From positions 3,897,872-3,961,871 of the forward strand of contig JAKJHU010000056.1 of NCBI GenBank assembly GCA_022316685.1: a stretch of DNA of 64,000 nt, read 5' to 3'. Positions 52,338 to 64,000 of the stretch are shown piece by piece. A program made the position numbers and the translations under genes. Source of the stretch: Progne subis subis (Eukaryota; Chordata; Aves; Passeriformes; Hirundinidae). The notes beneath the pieces are model-generated. The model saw only the letters and a program-made list of their open reading frames with translations, made no database searches and was not told the DNA's origin. Position 1 is the first letter of the stretch. Every line of letters begins with the position of its first letter.

Positions 52338-52437
52338 ATCCCATCCCATCCCATCCCATCCCATCCCATCCCATCCCATCCCATCCCATCCCATCCCATC
52401 CCATCCCATCCCATCCCATCCCATCCCATCCCATCCC
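52338..52437. repeat. (ATCCC)20 pentanucleotide tandem array
   Basis: There are twenty uninterrupted copies of ATCCC on the + strand (GGGAT on the other strand), 100 bp without a mismatch. It lies about 420 bp downstream of the transmembrane exon of DPP6, inside the intron. The apparent open frames here translate the repeat and are not genes. The lack of interruptions suggests a young, length-variable locus. Confidence 0.98.
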
Positions 52438-53915
52438 ACTGGATTGATTTTCAGTTCAGACCACTGTGTTTACAAAGCAAATTTCAGATAATGATATACC
52501 AGATAGTACTTATCAACAGCAAATAATGAATAACTTCCCTAATAATAAGGAGTTCTTTAAGTTAATCCCCTTTCTGAGTTTCAGGAAAGTTCAGTGCATG
52601 TAACCTCTGTGAATTATTTCTCTTACGGTAGCTGCTGAGGTTGTAGGCTTGAATTTTAATGTGGTGTCATCATGATTATTGATTATTATGTATTTATACA
52701 GCCCTGTAAATTTCCATGCCTGCTTAGGGAGTACAAATAAAGTGCTTTTGCAGCACTGACAGGATTGTGAACTGAATATGAAAAGATAAACAAAATGAGA
52801 GACAAGACATAGAAAAAAGAATTCAGTGTCAGAAAGGGTGAGGAGCTACAAAACACAGGGGGAGGCAAAGGTCCCCTGCTTAGGGATGTAGAGAAGGACA
52901 GGAACTCCCTCTTGGAGGAGTACATGTGAATGGTAGAATCTAGGGAGCAGCAGGACAGAGAGCACACGGCTGAGCAGCAGAATGGAAGCAAGAGAGACAT
53001 TAAACTTAAGGAAGTGGAAGAGCACGGGGCAGTGAGGTGGAAAAATGAGACAGAAATTGTGGGGAAAATATTTCCAGCTCATTACATGTAAAATACATGC
53101 AATCCAGCAGGTCTAGGCCATCTTCCCTGACAGAATTCTTATCCCACAGTCCTGCTGTGTGAGGAACTGGAGACAGTGACAAACCAAGAAATACAGGAGT
53201 GCACAGAGTTAATCTGAAAATGAGTGAAACAATCAGCACATAAGTTTTTTAGTTATTTATTGTCATGCCATATTCAGGTTATTTCATGTTATCCTGAAGT
53301 TTTCAATACATATTTAAGTACCATGTGGTCATGTCCAGAATAATGATGTAATTAAATTAATTAAGGTTAAACTGAATTAAAGATCACTTATTAAATTGAT
53401 TCTGCCGGTGTTCAGATTCAACATCTTTGGACAGGGCTGTTCATCTCTGAGATGTTTTGGGGCATGGTGCGTGGACCACACTCACATCAGGCACAACTTA
53501 CTAGGTACGAGAATGCTGCCTGCAGTTTTACAGAAGCACAGATGTTTCAAAGATGTACATGAAAGCCCAGATTAATTAGTCCGTACCCATGAGCCTCAAC
53601 AAGTTCTCTTGAAGCTAAAGCACTGCCTAGATGTGACCATGGGTGTCGCTTCCATTAAATTCCAGAAACATTAAATCCACTGGCTTCCCTTGACTAACAA
53701 TGTGAAATCAGGCTCGATAAGCAGGGCTCTGCTCTCGTGAGGCTTTGCTGGCTGTGACCAATGACTGAATTCTCTTCTAGGTGTGTTTCAATACCTCCCA
53801 GAATAATCCTCTCCATAGCTTCACCAAGCACTGAAATGTCACTAAAGGCCTGTAGTTTCCAGGGTCCTCCTTGAAATATATTTAGTTATAAATAAAATGT
53901 AGAAGTGTAGTTGTT

Positions 53916-53980
53916 TATATATATATATATTATATGCATGCACAAAGACATTCTCCCTTTGGGGTGTGTGTGCACACACA
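53916..53980. repeat. (TA)n microsatellite followed by a TG/CA palindrome
   Basis: A TA run interrupted by TT (about 53916-53936) is followed 30 bp later by the perfect 16-bp palindrome TGTGTGTGCACACACA at 53965-53980. Alternating purine-pyrimidine sequence of this type can adopt Z-form or cruciform structure. Confidence 0.85.
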
Positions 53981-56076
53981 TGCACACGTAAAATCAGACA
54001 GTTTTTATTATGTACCCAGCAACACCTCCAGATTACAGTGTTGAGAGGGTCTCTGTGCTTAAAATTTAGGAATATACAAAGCCATTTTCTGTGCTAAAAT
54101 TTCCATTCATGTTTTTTGAGATTTCTAATTACCTGATCTGATGGCAAGCTGGGCTTGGGTTGTTTTTTCACCCTGCTGATGTTTCAGAATTGTGTCCTAC
54201 ATGTACATACAAAAAACTCTGAGCTCAGTACTGCTCCTGTTTTTATTATGGATCCAAAGTGCTCCATGTGAGACTATGCAAGGGTAAATTACAGAGCTTA
54301 GGTTGCTGCTGAGTTCAGTCTTCTTCTAAGCCACTGGTCCTGGAACTTGTTATGAGGTTGGGCTGTGACAGAAGGGAACAGGAGGCTCCTTTCATGGCCT
54401 GAGTGGGACTCTGAGACTGGTTTGACAAATGTGAAAATACCACATTGCTAATCCCAACTGGGCATAGCATGTCCCAGCAAGGTAGGAGTGGGGAAGGTGG
54501 AGAAGCCTGTCCAAAAGGAGAGGCAGAGTCTTCACTTCTCTGCCATAAAATAGCGCTCTGGAAGAAGGAGTGATTATCTTTTGACAGACAAACTGAAAAT
54601 TAAGTGATGGATATGTGAGCAAGAGGTGAGGAAGGGGCAGGAGCACAGCAGAGGAAGGAGGTGCGGCAGTTTTGTGGATGTTCAGGGGGAGCTGCCAAGT
54701 ATGGGAGACATCAGGAAACAAACAAAAGAACCAAAGAAAACCCTTCTTCACTGCAAAAGCCTTGAAGAGGGTGATGCAGTCTGGCATGGGTTGGGCAAAG
54801 TACTTGAGAATATTCAAAATGTTTTTAATTCTTCCTTCTAATGATATTGTTGGAATCCAGCCTGATGCTGTCACACCAGTACAAATTACCTTTTGCATTT
54901 TATCTCTGAATCCTTACTTTTTCCTGTCTATCTCAGTCCTCTTCCTGTCTGGGAAACCATTTTTCTCTCAGTATTTTGGGGCTGGTTTGAAGGTCTGTTT
55001 TGCAGTGCAGTACCAAGTGTTGAGTATCATTCAGTGCCTGATTCCAGACAGTAATTCTGGACATATACGGGGCAGAGTGGAGCATGCAGGCATATAATCC
55101 ATGCTCAGACAAAGAAAAGTATTTACCTGGACCCATAACTTGGTCTAATACTGAGAGAGCTTGAGTGATCTCTCAGATGGTCTCCTGCAAAGTCAAGAAC
55201 AACAGGTAAAGTGGGAAGTGGGGAAGATTTGCTTTGCAGGGCAGATAATGATTAAGGTATTTAATAATTGGGGAAAAGGAGGATTTGTATGTCTCTTCCA
55301 GATTAGTTTCCAAATCGGCCCAAACCTTTAAAGGTTTAAACTGTGGATTCAGAAGGGCTGAAATCCCTTCTGGTTTGGGTTCCCCAGGGGCAGGTCACCC
55401 ACCCTGCTCCAAGATTAGCACAAAAACTGAGAGCAGTGGACTTGGCATTCAGCAGGCACTGTAATTACAGTGGCTGTGCTCTATCACTAGCTAATGCTTC
55501 TGTCTTATTTTGTAAAATCCTAAAAACACCTCAACATTTCTATGATTTGTATATCCTTTTATGTTCTAGAGCAACATTCTCAAAAGAAGCAGTAATTGGC
55601 GGACGTTTACATTTAATGACTCTGTAGGACACTACACACACCATTGCCTGTGCTGAGCTTCTCCAGTTTCACGGTGTGTGAGTCCTGCCATTTCCCCCAC
55701 CTTTGAAAAATGTTAAACTATTTATACAAATTATAACAGTGTTGTCCTGAGGCTTTCCTAATTGGCAGCTCCTCACTTGTCACAGCGCCTGTGCAGGTCC
55801 CATTCCATTGTTTGTGTATTTACATAAAGACATGCAAAACTTTCTTGAAGTCTGCCCAGGCAAAGACAAACAGAGAAAAGCTGAAAAGAGGACGCAGTCC
55901 TACAGAAATTTGGAGTAAAATAAGGCCTTCCCAAATTCCATTAGACACTCTGCTTAGGAAGAGGCTGATTTCTCATACATCTGTTACTGATATTTAAAGC
56001 TTTCTGGAGATATACATCACATTTGCCCCTTTCAAATCTGACCTTTTAGCTGAAAAGAAAAGAAAAAAAAAAAGGG

Positions 56077-56124
<48 letters not shown>
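56077..56124. repeat. Poly(A) run, 48 nt
   Basis: An uninterrupted run of 48 A, preceded by shorter A runs split by GGG. It is the longest homopolymer in the window. No recognisable retroposed gene or SINE body precedes it. Confidence 0.95.
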
Positions 56125-56126
<2 letters not shown>

Positions 56127-57341
56127 AAAGTACACCCTCATCCATATTAAAGTTTTTGCAAAATCCATAAGAAACTTTTCTCAGAAGTGATACTGGGCTA
56201 GTCATGGCATAGCATTAATTCACAGCATGCTGGCTGACAGTCAAAGACGTTGCCTTGAAAGCTTTGTAGCTCTTGTGATACTCAGAGCAAGGCACTATCC
56301 TTTGCCCAGCTGTGCAGGAGAGCAATCTGTAAACCACAGTTCTATATAAATGCGGATTTTACACCTTTACAAACAGGTGGCATGTTACAGAAGGGAGAAA
56401 GGCTGCCTGTTTGCCTTGTCTGGCCACTGCCTTTTGGGTACAGAGAGGTCATGTGGGGGACAAGAGGGGTTAGGCGTGCCCAGGGATCAAGCAGGTGTGC
56501 TGAGGTGGGAATGGAGCTCCTGGTGTGTGGGCCACAGAGAGATGGAGACACTGTCCCTCACATGGAATGCACAACGGGCCAGGAGGTGTGTGAGGAAAGC
56601 ATCTGACACCAGCCTGTGGCTGAGCACCAGGGCTGGTGGAAAGAAAGGTGGGCACCCAAAGGTGGCTGTAGCCTTCTGACCTATCAAGCAGCCTCTGAGC
56701 ATGGCTGGAGTTGAGAAAAAGCTTGGAAGAGAAGAAGCAAAGCAGGCAGTGTGATGAGCTCCTTCCTCCTTTTTGTTGGAGATTTTTGGATTTGTGGAGG
56801 ATCTTTGTTCATTTTGTGTTCTGGAGTTCAGCCCGGGTTTGTTTGGGGGCACTGACTGCAAGGATGAAGAGCAGGCAGATGAACCCAAACCCAGGGTTCC
56901 TGTCATGCCTCCAGTGTTGAATCAAACCCAGTATGGACACGGTTTCTGCTTGGCTCTCTCAGCACGTAGCTGTGATGCTTGGATGCTGGGTTTGTGACTT
57001 GGCACTCACATCTCAATCCCTGTGCCACTTGCAAGGCTGCTGTGCTGCCATCTGGATCTGCTGGGCTGGGGGATGTGAATGCAAAAAAAACCCTAAAAGG
57101 GGTGGAACATGCTTAGTCCTGTCCTTCCACAAGCCCAAAGAAGCCTCCAGGTCCCTGCAGTTGGGTGTGGACAGCACAACCTGTCCACCAGCTGTTTTAG
57201 ACACCCTGAGGCACACTTAGAATCTGCTGCTCAGGACAGAGTGCGTTGCCTGAGATCCCAGAATTGCATTTCTTATTCCATAAATGTCTCCATTAGGGCC
57301 AGAGGAATGGAGCAGATGTTCTTAATAAGCCCTCTGGCCTC

Positions 57342-57363
57342 TTTTTTTTTTTTTTTTTTTTTT
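57342..57363. repeat. Poly(T) run, 22 nt
   Basis: An uninterrupted T run in the intron between the two DPP6 exons, followed by an AT-rich stretch. Confidence 0.95.
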
Positions 57364-59302
57364 AAATATATTACTGAAATTCATTGATGGATTTATTATT
57401 TGGTTTATTTGTTTTCTCCCCAGCTCTGTGGCTGAGATGAATGTAGTCCATGGTCCAGCAGAGGACCTCTTGCAGCTCTCACAGCCCGAGGCAGGGAACA
57501 GGAAGGGAATCTCACCTCATCCCTTAGGATCTCTTTGCTCCTAAGTGTGCAAAATCCAGGTGCTGCCCCTCCCTCTTCCTGCTGGGGAGCTGGAGTGGTG
57601 TGGAGGAGCAGAGATGATGCAGCTCCCAAACTGGCCGTCCCCATCCTGCACAAAAAGGAGGAACAGGAAGGGCTTCCCACCCTTCTTCTTCCCAAATCTC
57701 CAGCACAGAGGTTTGCTTGTGCCTGTCCTCATGCCCTCATGGGGAGAAGAAGGTGCCTGTGTTCCTCCAGAGGGCATTTGGGGACCATCTCCTGGAACAG
57801 GCACAAGCCTGGAGCCGTGTGTGGGCTCCTGCCCCACCTGACCTGCCTGGGTATCCACTTCTGGGGACTTGCACCACAGTGAAATTAATTGGAATAATTT
57901 CTTGGGGCCCTTGTCAACTATATTTTCCATTTTAATAAATAAAATTGTGCAGAATAACTTGGCATGATGCTGTCACCCAGAGGGATTTGGCTGAGGACTT
58001 GTATTAGTGGGTTCTGGTATTTGGAAGTAAACAGTGGTTGAAATCTCAGCTAGAGTAGGGAAAAATATGAACATTGAAGAATATAATTCAGTTTGGTAAA
58101 AGGGAAAGTTTGCTCTGAAACACCTTTTAGTGGAACAAAACATTGTTCATAGGTATTTTTCTGTCATCTCAGGTAGCTCAGGGGCCTCAATTTAGTACAG
58201 CAAAGAAGACTTTTTTTCCCAAAAATAACTGCCTTCGGGGTCTGATTCCACTTTTCTAATCATAAGTGTTCAGAGTAAGTTTAGCACTTAACAATATTAA
58301 AGATATCTAAGGCTGCCAATAAACCTCAGGCATGAGGATACGGTCATGAAGAAAGATGCTGAAACACACATTCCTGCTGTGGAACTATTCAGAGTGTGGC
58401 CTCCTCTTTTCTTTAAAAGAACAAATGTATTTAGAGCTGACTGAAAGTTTTCCATGAAAATATGTTTTCAGCAAAAAATTGAATGTTGACAACAAATTAT
58501 TCATAGTTTTGACTGCTTGTCAAAACAAACAAAAACAAAATTACAATTGCTGAAAGAAAAGGAAAGAGGGAACATATTAATCACAATTGTTGGGTTTTCA
58601 AAGTTGTTGGGTTTTCTCTTAATAATTTTCAGCTTTGATATTGCCATGTTTACAAATGAAACTTTATATATCCTTTCACTAAAAATTAAAATTAATATGG
58701 GCCAGCTATGCAACACCTAAGGATGAAGGGTTATATCTCATACACTTTTAAAAAATATTTCTGCAACCAAATGTCTCATTCCCATGGAGCATCTTTTGTG
58801 AATTTCTGAAGTAATCTGTATGAGCCCTTACAAGGTTAAACACCTTTCCAACTATGGTTTTATGTTAAATTTTTTTAAGAAAATAAAAAATATAAGCTGT
58901 AAAAAAGTGGCCTTTTAAAATACAGGGCAAAATTTCAGACATATTTTAGGGCTTACCTGCTGAATAGTAAGCATTATGTATCACTATGACACCTATAGGT
59001 GTGTTGGCATGACTTTCATTCTTTTTTGATCACGTTATGTCTGAAAACGTGTGTTTTGGGCCATTTCTTGGTCTTTTTGTAGCTGTTAAGACCAGACATA
59101 TATAGCAAGGAGGGTTCTGTTGGTGAACCATTACATCCTTTTGTAACACCAGAGGGAAGGGATATGTGTGTGACACAAAGCTTAGTGTGGACTGCTTCCA
59201 AATGAGACATGACATGTTTTACAATTACAATTCACAATTTCTGTGCTTTCAGATACATTTCAAAGTTGAATTAATGGTAGTTTATTTTTGAATGTTTTAC
59301 AG

Positions 59303-59401
59303 TCGAAGATAACAGCTTGTCTCAGAAGAAGAAGATAACAGTGGAAGATCTCTTCAGTGATGATTTCAAGATCCATGACCCAGAGGCTAAATGGATAACT
59401 G
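59303..59401 (+). CDS. DPP6: DPP6 internal coding exon: extracellular stalk and start of the ectodomain
   Basis: The exon is 99 bp. The acceptor is TTTTACAG| and the donor is ACTG|GTGAGT, a near-consensus site. It begins with two bases completing the phase-1 codon left by the exon ending at 51918 (G+TC, Val) and ends with one base of the next codon, so it is also phase 1 and stays open across the junction. The encoded segment contains [10 protein letters not shown], then [18 protein letters not shown]. This is the membrane-proximal stalk and the entry into the beta-propeller ectodomain of DPP6. Relative to the mammalian protein as I remember it, changes look conservative (I for V after KKK, D for E in the FSDDF motif, T for S near the end, V for A at the splice junction). 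The SLSQKKK stalk separates it from DPP10. The next exon is not in the window as far as I can see. Confidence 0.96.
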
Positions 59402-59531
59402 GTGAGTTTTGAGCACTTTGTAGTATTTCTGCTTTGCTTCCTTGCTCCCTGGTCATTGTTTTTTTTAATGTCCTTCTTAATTCCTCCAGTTCTTTGTGTT
59501 GCTCCTGAAATTACAGGCTTAAGGACTGTTT

Positions 59532-59615
59532 GGGGTTAAAAGGGACCTCTGGAGATCATCTTGTCCAACTCCTAGCTCCACCACTGAGAGCTGCTTGCCC
59601 AGAATCATGCCCTCA
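59532..59615 (-). mobile_element. CR1 LINE remnant, very short
   Basis: The + strand contains GGGGTTAAAAGGGACCTCTG followed by GAGATCATCTTGTCCAACTC and a CTGCTTGCCCAG-like segment. This is the reverse complement of a CR1 3' terminal region of the GGACCTCTGGAGATCAT subtype. Less than 100 bp is recognisable. It starts about 130 bp into the intron after the stalk exon. Confidence 0.8.
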
Positions 59616-61393
59616 AATTCCTATTTTCAGCCTTCAAATTCCTATTCCAGTTTTCCTCCTGTCAAACGTGCAAACACCACTGCTCTAACTTTTTATCTAG
59701 GGCTGCCCAGTGTGCTCGTAGATAGGCATGGAAAACTACAGCCTTTTTCTCCAAGACTTAGCAAGTGATGTAACACATGGTTGGAAGAAGTGGTTGGAGC
59801 ACCATCAGTGATTATTTTACCATAAACAAAACTGGAGGCTTAAATTCCCTCATCAAATCTGTTTTTTGGGGTTTTTTTCCTGGCAGAGAGGTGAAGCAAT
59901 GCTAAGCAGCAGGCAAACCATGAGTGGTCCAGCAGCAGCTGGGCTGGGGCTTGCACACATGCCACGTGCTCCTTTTATCCTCTGCTGCCTTACATTTTCC
60001 AGTCAGGGGAAAACCAAATAATACTTGAATTAATGCATGTTGGATTTGCTGGAGTGGAGCTGCTTTGGGGGATGTAGATTCCAGCTCTCACCGGAAATTG
60101 CCACAGTCAGAACAAGCTTTGGTGAGAATAAAAATGATTTGTGGTGTGCTGTTCATGTGAGTTCTAGTCCAGCTCCTATTATCACGGAAGTTATTAGCTT
60201 TTCTTTGGAATTTAATGGGGAACTGAATAAAATCCTTCCTCGTGTTTAGCTTTCCTTGTCTCTTGTGCCCATTGGGACCAGTTTTAATACCTGTAATGAA
60301 AAGAGAGAGTGTTAAAGGGTATTGCTGAATTAATACATTCCCCAGCTGCAAGTTCTGCCACCCACTCAAGCAGAGGGGAAAGCTGTTGCAGACAATAAAA
60401 ACCTTCACAAACACACCTGCCGGAGTGCAGGAGCTCTTTTCCAGGCTGTGTTCTCCGTGGGAACGGTGCTCCCCACAACCTCTTTCTGGGAATGATGATG
60501 AGGGAAATATTAGCTGCACTGCAGTTCAAGATTTTTTTGTCTAGCATCCTTTTCCTTTTGACACAGATCTCCTGATGGCCCTAATGAAGGAAAAGGCATT
60601 TTACTGAGATCTTGACTGCTATTTTCTTCCTTTGCCAGAGCAAATCGAGCATAGTGGAGGGAATGATAATGAATTAACTAAATTTTTGCAGGAACAGAGA
60701 ATGAAATATTGCCATAGAGCTGGAATAATATCCCTCCACTGATGAGAATCACTTTATGTGGACATAAGGCTTGTTTTCTACAACTGCAGACTGCTGTGAA
60801 AAAAAACAGCATTTCCCTTGTTCTTTCAATTATGGTCAGATACTAAAGTCATATAAACTTTTTTTAAGATTGAGATTCTGATACTGAGTGTTTTAAAATC
60901 CATCTCTGTCCCCTCGAGTATCCTTAATGACTCCAGTGCTGTCTTGTCTCTGAAATTACTAAAATATTGTTTCTAGTAAGAAACAAAGCACAAAGACATA
61001 TTGTGAAAACATACACAGAAATTTTAGAATTACTTACTCTATTGTTTTGATATGGACATACACTGACACTGATTTTAATACATCTAAAGAATTTTATGAA
61101 GCCAATAGATACCCTGCAGATTTACCCAAGAGTGACTCGAGCATTTAAGGGCAAGATGCTGATCTACAATGTCATTCATCCAAGGACCCAGAGCCATTTT
61201 ACAAAATTAATTGCTTTTCTTTATTATAGTTGGATTTTTCACAGCTTTCTCTAGCTGGCTAAATGGTGAATGGTGATTAAGATGAAAGACCAGCAGCCAG
61301 ATTCCTGAGCACATGTTGTTATTGGTCTCTTATTTTTCAGTATGCAAATGAAAGACTCCAAAAATGCCAAAGCCAAACTAATTAACTTAGTAT

Positions 61394-61527
61394 AACAAGA
61401 TTTCTGGAATGCCCTAGCAAAAGAAAAAAAAATAGCATGTTAAAATTCAATGACAGTTAACAAGATTTCTGGAATGCCTTAGCAAAAGAAAAAAAAAAAA
61501 TAGCATGTTAAAATTCAATGACAGCTT
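61394..61527. repeat. 65-bp tandem duplication (two copies)
   Basis: Copy 1 starts at 61394 and copy 2 at 61459, both beginning AACAAGATTTCTGGAATGCC. The copies differ by a C/T change after GCC and by the length of an internal A run (longer in copy 2). Both then continue through TAGCATGTTAAAATTCAATG and ACAG. The near identity indicates a recent duplication. Confidence 0.95.
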
Positions 61528-62464
61528 ACAAACCTAGGTGATGCTTTGTGGGGATTCACACAGTTGTTAAAATAGAAATATATAAACATAAAATACATGG
61601 GTAGCTGTTGTGTTTCCTTCTTCCCCTTCCTCTCCTGTTAATCATGCAAAAAATATCACAGTCATTCAGAGCTCAGAAAAATTCTGTCCTCCTGGCTCAT
61701 CAAAACCCTATTTCCTTCCTTTCCCTATGCATTATTGCAGAAGAGAGGAGGTTGGTGGCCAGAGATGAAGCATGCTGCATGTTTAGGAGTATTTGAATCA
61801 TCTCAGGGACTTGCTCCCAAAATAATTCAGTCAGTAAAATATCTGTGTTCTTCCCAGTAAGCAAGGGGCTGATTCAAACATTGAATGAGGAAAGCTTTTT
61901 CTTTATCTAGAATGAGTCTTAGAGCAAATGTTTCAATAAATAAAATATTTATATTCAGGATCATACTTAAAAATATTCTGAAAGTTCCACAAAATTGATG
62001 TGATGAGCTCGTGTTTTAGTATTTTCTTGATTCTCAGTGGGCATGTGGAAAAAGAACATATTTCTAATCAATACCTTTGTGTCATTCTATTGATTTTAAA
62101 GGACCTAGGGAAAAAGAAAGGAACCAGTCTCAAAGCTTGACATAAATACACTTTCAATGTAAAGATTATAGGCTTTGTCTCAGCTTTCAATCACAACTTG
62201 TGGCTCATTTGTAGGTATATTTGCATTTTTTTAAATTGGAATTGCAATTAAATTTACTCGCACAAAGTGAGAGGTGCAGCAAAGTTGTAAATTTGAACAT
62301 TTCACAAATTTTTTGTGAGGCCACTGTTATTTCAAATTTCAGTTTTCATTTTTATCCACTGGTTTAGGGAGAGGAAAGAATACTTTGTTTAATTAGCATC
62401 TGTCTTCTACTGCCCTGACCACTGTCGTCTTTGGCTCTGTTGAGAGCAAATGCTTTCATAGAGC

Positions 62465-62749
62465 ACATAGTGACAGGCCAAGGGGGAATGGCTTCAAACT
62501 GGCTGAGGGCAGGTTTAGACTTGATATTAGGAATAAATTCTTTACTGTGAGGGTGCTCAGGCACTGGAACAGCTGGCCCAGAGAAGCTGTGGATGCCCTA
62601 TCCCTGGAAGTGCTCAAGGCCAGGCTGGATGGGGCTCTGAGAAACCTGGGATAGTGGAAGGTGTCCCTGTCCACGGCAAGGGGTTGGAACTGGATGATCT
62701 TTAGATCTCTTCTAACCCAGGCCATTCTGTGATTCTGTGATTCTGTGAC
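62465..62749 (+). mobile_element. CR1 LINE 3' end, well preserved
   Basis: This is the best-preserved CR1 copy in the window. It includes GGCTTCAAACTGGCTGAGGG, ATTAGGAATAAATTCTTTAC, CACTGGAACAGCTGGCCCAG, AGAAGCTGTGGATGCCCTAT, GGAAGGTGTCCCTGTCCA and GGTTGGAACTGGATGATCTT. It ends in three ATTCTGTG octamers (62724-62747), the CR1 3' tail. It is 5'-truncated at about 62465. Open frames on the opposite strand here are shadows of the repeat. Confidence 0.93.
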
Positions 62750-64000
62750 TAGAATGGACTGCTCCAGAGTTTATTTCTAGACCCAGGGACTGCTGTTGGT
62801 TAGGTTTACCCTGTAAGTAAAATACTGACATTATTGTGAAGGTTTTGTTTTTCAAGACAACATAGTATATATGTTATACTATAGTAGACATAAAGCAGTG
62901 AAGTACAGCAAGTCTGGGGTTCTGCTGGTGGTTAATTGGCACCCTCATCCAGCAGTCCAAGTGGAAATAACCTGAGCTGTGTCTCTGTTCCAGCCCCATT
63001 CATCCCACACCTCCCACGCTCTTCTCCTCATCACTCCACACCTCGCATTCTGCACTGAACTTCCCTTTCGTGTACAGCTGCAGTTATATTGTCCATATGC
63101 TTAAAAAGCCTATGAGCAGTGGCTCTTTTCATACTGTGTATGTTAAATGTAGTATTTGAACATTTCCTTGTTTTCATATCCCCCTCTATAGCCGGTCAGG
63201 AGTGTCCTGTGCCAGCCTTTTGTCAGCCCTGTCCCAGCTGACAGGTGGCTTACTAGTTAGTCCCTAATTGTTTAGCAGTTCTGCTCATGAGCACCAGATT
63301 ACCTTGTAATTAGGCTTCACAATTGCCAGGCTTTTCCTGTAATTTCTCTCACACAGCAGTTTAGCACAAGTTTCTGAAAAGCTCGATGGGATGGTGCGAA
63401 TGTTCTAGTAATGTTCGACAAAAAAAAAGGATAAAGAAATTTGTTGTCATTTTGTGCCAAAGAGCAGCTCGGTCATCTGATTTCTTCTACCAACAGTAAT
63501 TCATAGTGATTATTTAGACCTGACCTGAGAAGCCAGTTGAGTCATGCATTCCGGTTTTGTGGCACTTCTGAGCTGCAGTGATTCCTGCCAGCTGTGAATC
63601 TGGCCCCCAGCATCCTGCCAGCGCTCCTTCCTCATGGGGAGGGAGCATCATGAAAAAGAAGGCAGTGGAGACTGAACTGTATACACCACTTGTGGATACC
63701 TATGCTTATCTTCTGTCTTGGTACTTAAATTGTAAATAGATTTTGCCCACTATGACAGTATTTGGATGCTGTTTTAGTCAGAAAAACATCAGAGCAGCCT
63801 CTAATATCCTGACAGAGGTTGTTGCAATGGATTGGTGCAATTGGGTGCAACGTGTCAGTCCTTACTTTTCAGAGGATGTTTTCCCAGCCTTGCTGTAGGC
63901 ATCTTGTGAGACAGTGTATTTAGCGGTGGCACTTGTCAGGATTTTGGGCTATAGGTAAGTGACTGGAGGTTTTAATTAGGAGAGCATTTTCCTTGGGCTA

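Larger units (their letters stand above)
59402..64000 (+). other. DPP6: Start of the next DPP6 intron (truncated by window end)
   Basis: It begins at the GTGAGT donor after the stalk exon. It holds a short CR1 remnant near 59.5 kb, a 65-bp tandem duplication at 61394-61527 and a well-preserved CR1 3' end at 62465-62749. I looked for the following DPP6 exon and did not find it, so the intron probably continues beyond 64000. Nothing else was recognised in 59616-61393 or 62750-64000. Confidence 0.8.

Noticed and set aside
52186..52491. Open frames with HPIPS or GWDGM repeats
   Set aside because: They are simple translations of the ATCCC array, not a repeat protein. The array is also not a CRISPR, since units are 5 bp without spacers.
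54392..54898. 168-codon minus-strand open frame
   Set aside because: It has no recognisable domain, an overlapping 141-codon frame lies on the other strand, and it sits in the middle of an intron. It is compatible with chance, though a homology search would settle it.
57405..57930. GC-rich patch with several overlapping frames of 96 to 129 codons
   Set aside because: Frames overlap on both strands without a shared splice pattern or known domain, and the patch is inside a defined DPP6 intron. Local GC content explains the lack of stops.
60088..60519. 143-codon minus-strand open frame
   Set aside because: No recognisable motif and no splice context. Treated as chance.

Overview
This window is vertebrate nuclear DNA, almost entirely non-coding. 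It is very probably from a bird and likely a passerine. The evidence is CR1 LINE fragments with the bird-type ATTCTRTG 3' tail and two solo retroviral LTRs whose sequences resemble LTRs common in songbird genomes. The unique DNA is AT-rich and intron-like, and no dense set of open reading frames is present. No prokaryotic operon, CRISPR array, tRNA or rRNA gene was recognised.

The only convincing gene is DPP6 (DPPX), on the + strand. It encodes a type II membrane protein, an auxiliary subunit of Kv4 potassium channels. Two internal coding exons are present. One at 51804-51918 encodes the end of the cytoplasmic tail and the transmembrane helix. One at 59303-59401 encodes the membrane-proximal extracellular segment. 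Both have AG/GT borders and they join in frame (phase 1). Positions 1-51803 are the downstream part of the intron before the transmembrane exon, 51919-59302 is a complete 7.4-kb intron, and 59402-64000 is the start of the next intron. No first exon or promoter was recognised.

The introns hold several kinds of repeat. Two solo LTRs (25849-26528 and 34931-35366) each have perfect 5-bp target-site duplications. CR1 fragments lie in both orientations near 9.7-10.2, 18.9, 28.4, 39.2, 59.5 and 62.5 kb. There is an array of 20 ATCCC units at 52338-52437, several long homopolymers and several strongly G/T- or A/C-skewed low-complexity blocks. A 65-bp tandem duplication lies at 61.4 kb.

Three structures are not explained by these repeats: a 33-bp perfect dispersed repeat at 34039 and 38113, a pre-miRNA-sized hairpin at 36390-36466, and a nested hairpin at 46080-46126. 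A few AT-rich, homeodomain-motif-rich stretches could be conserved non-coding elements, but that needs alignment. I see no convincing novel biological system; the findings are modest leads in an intron of a neuronal gene.
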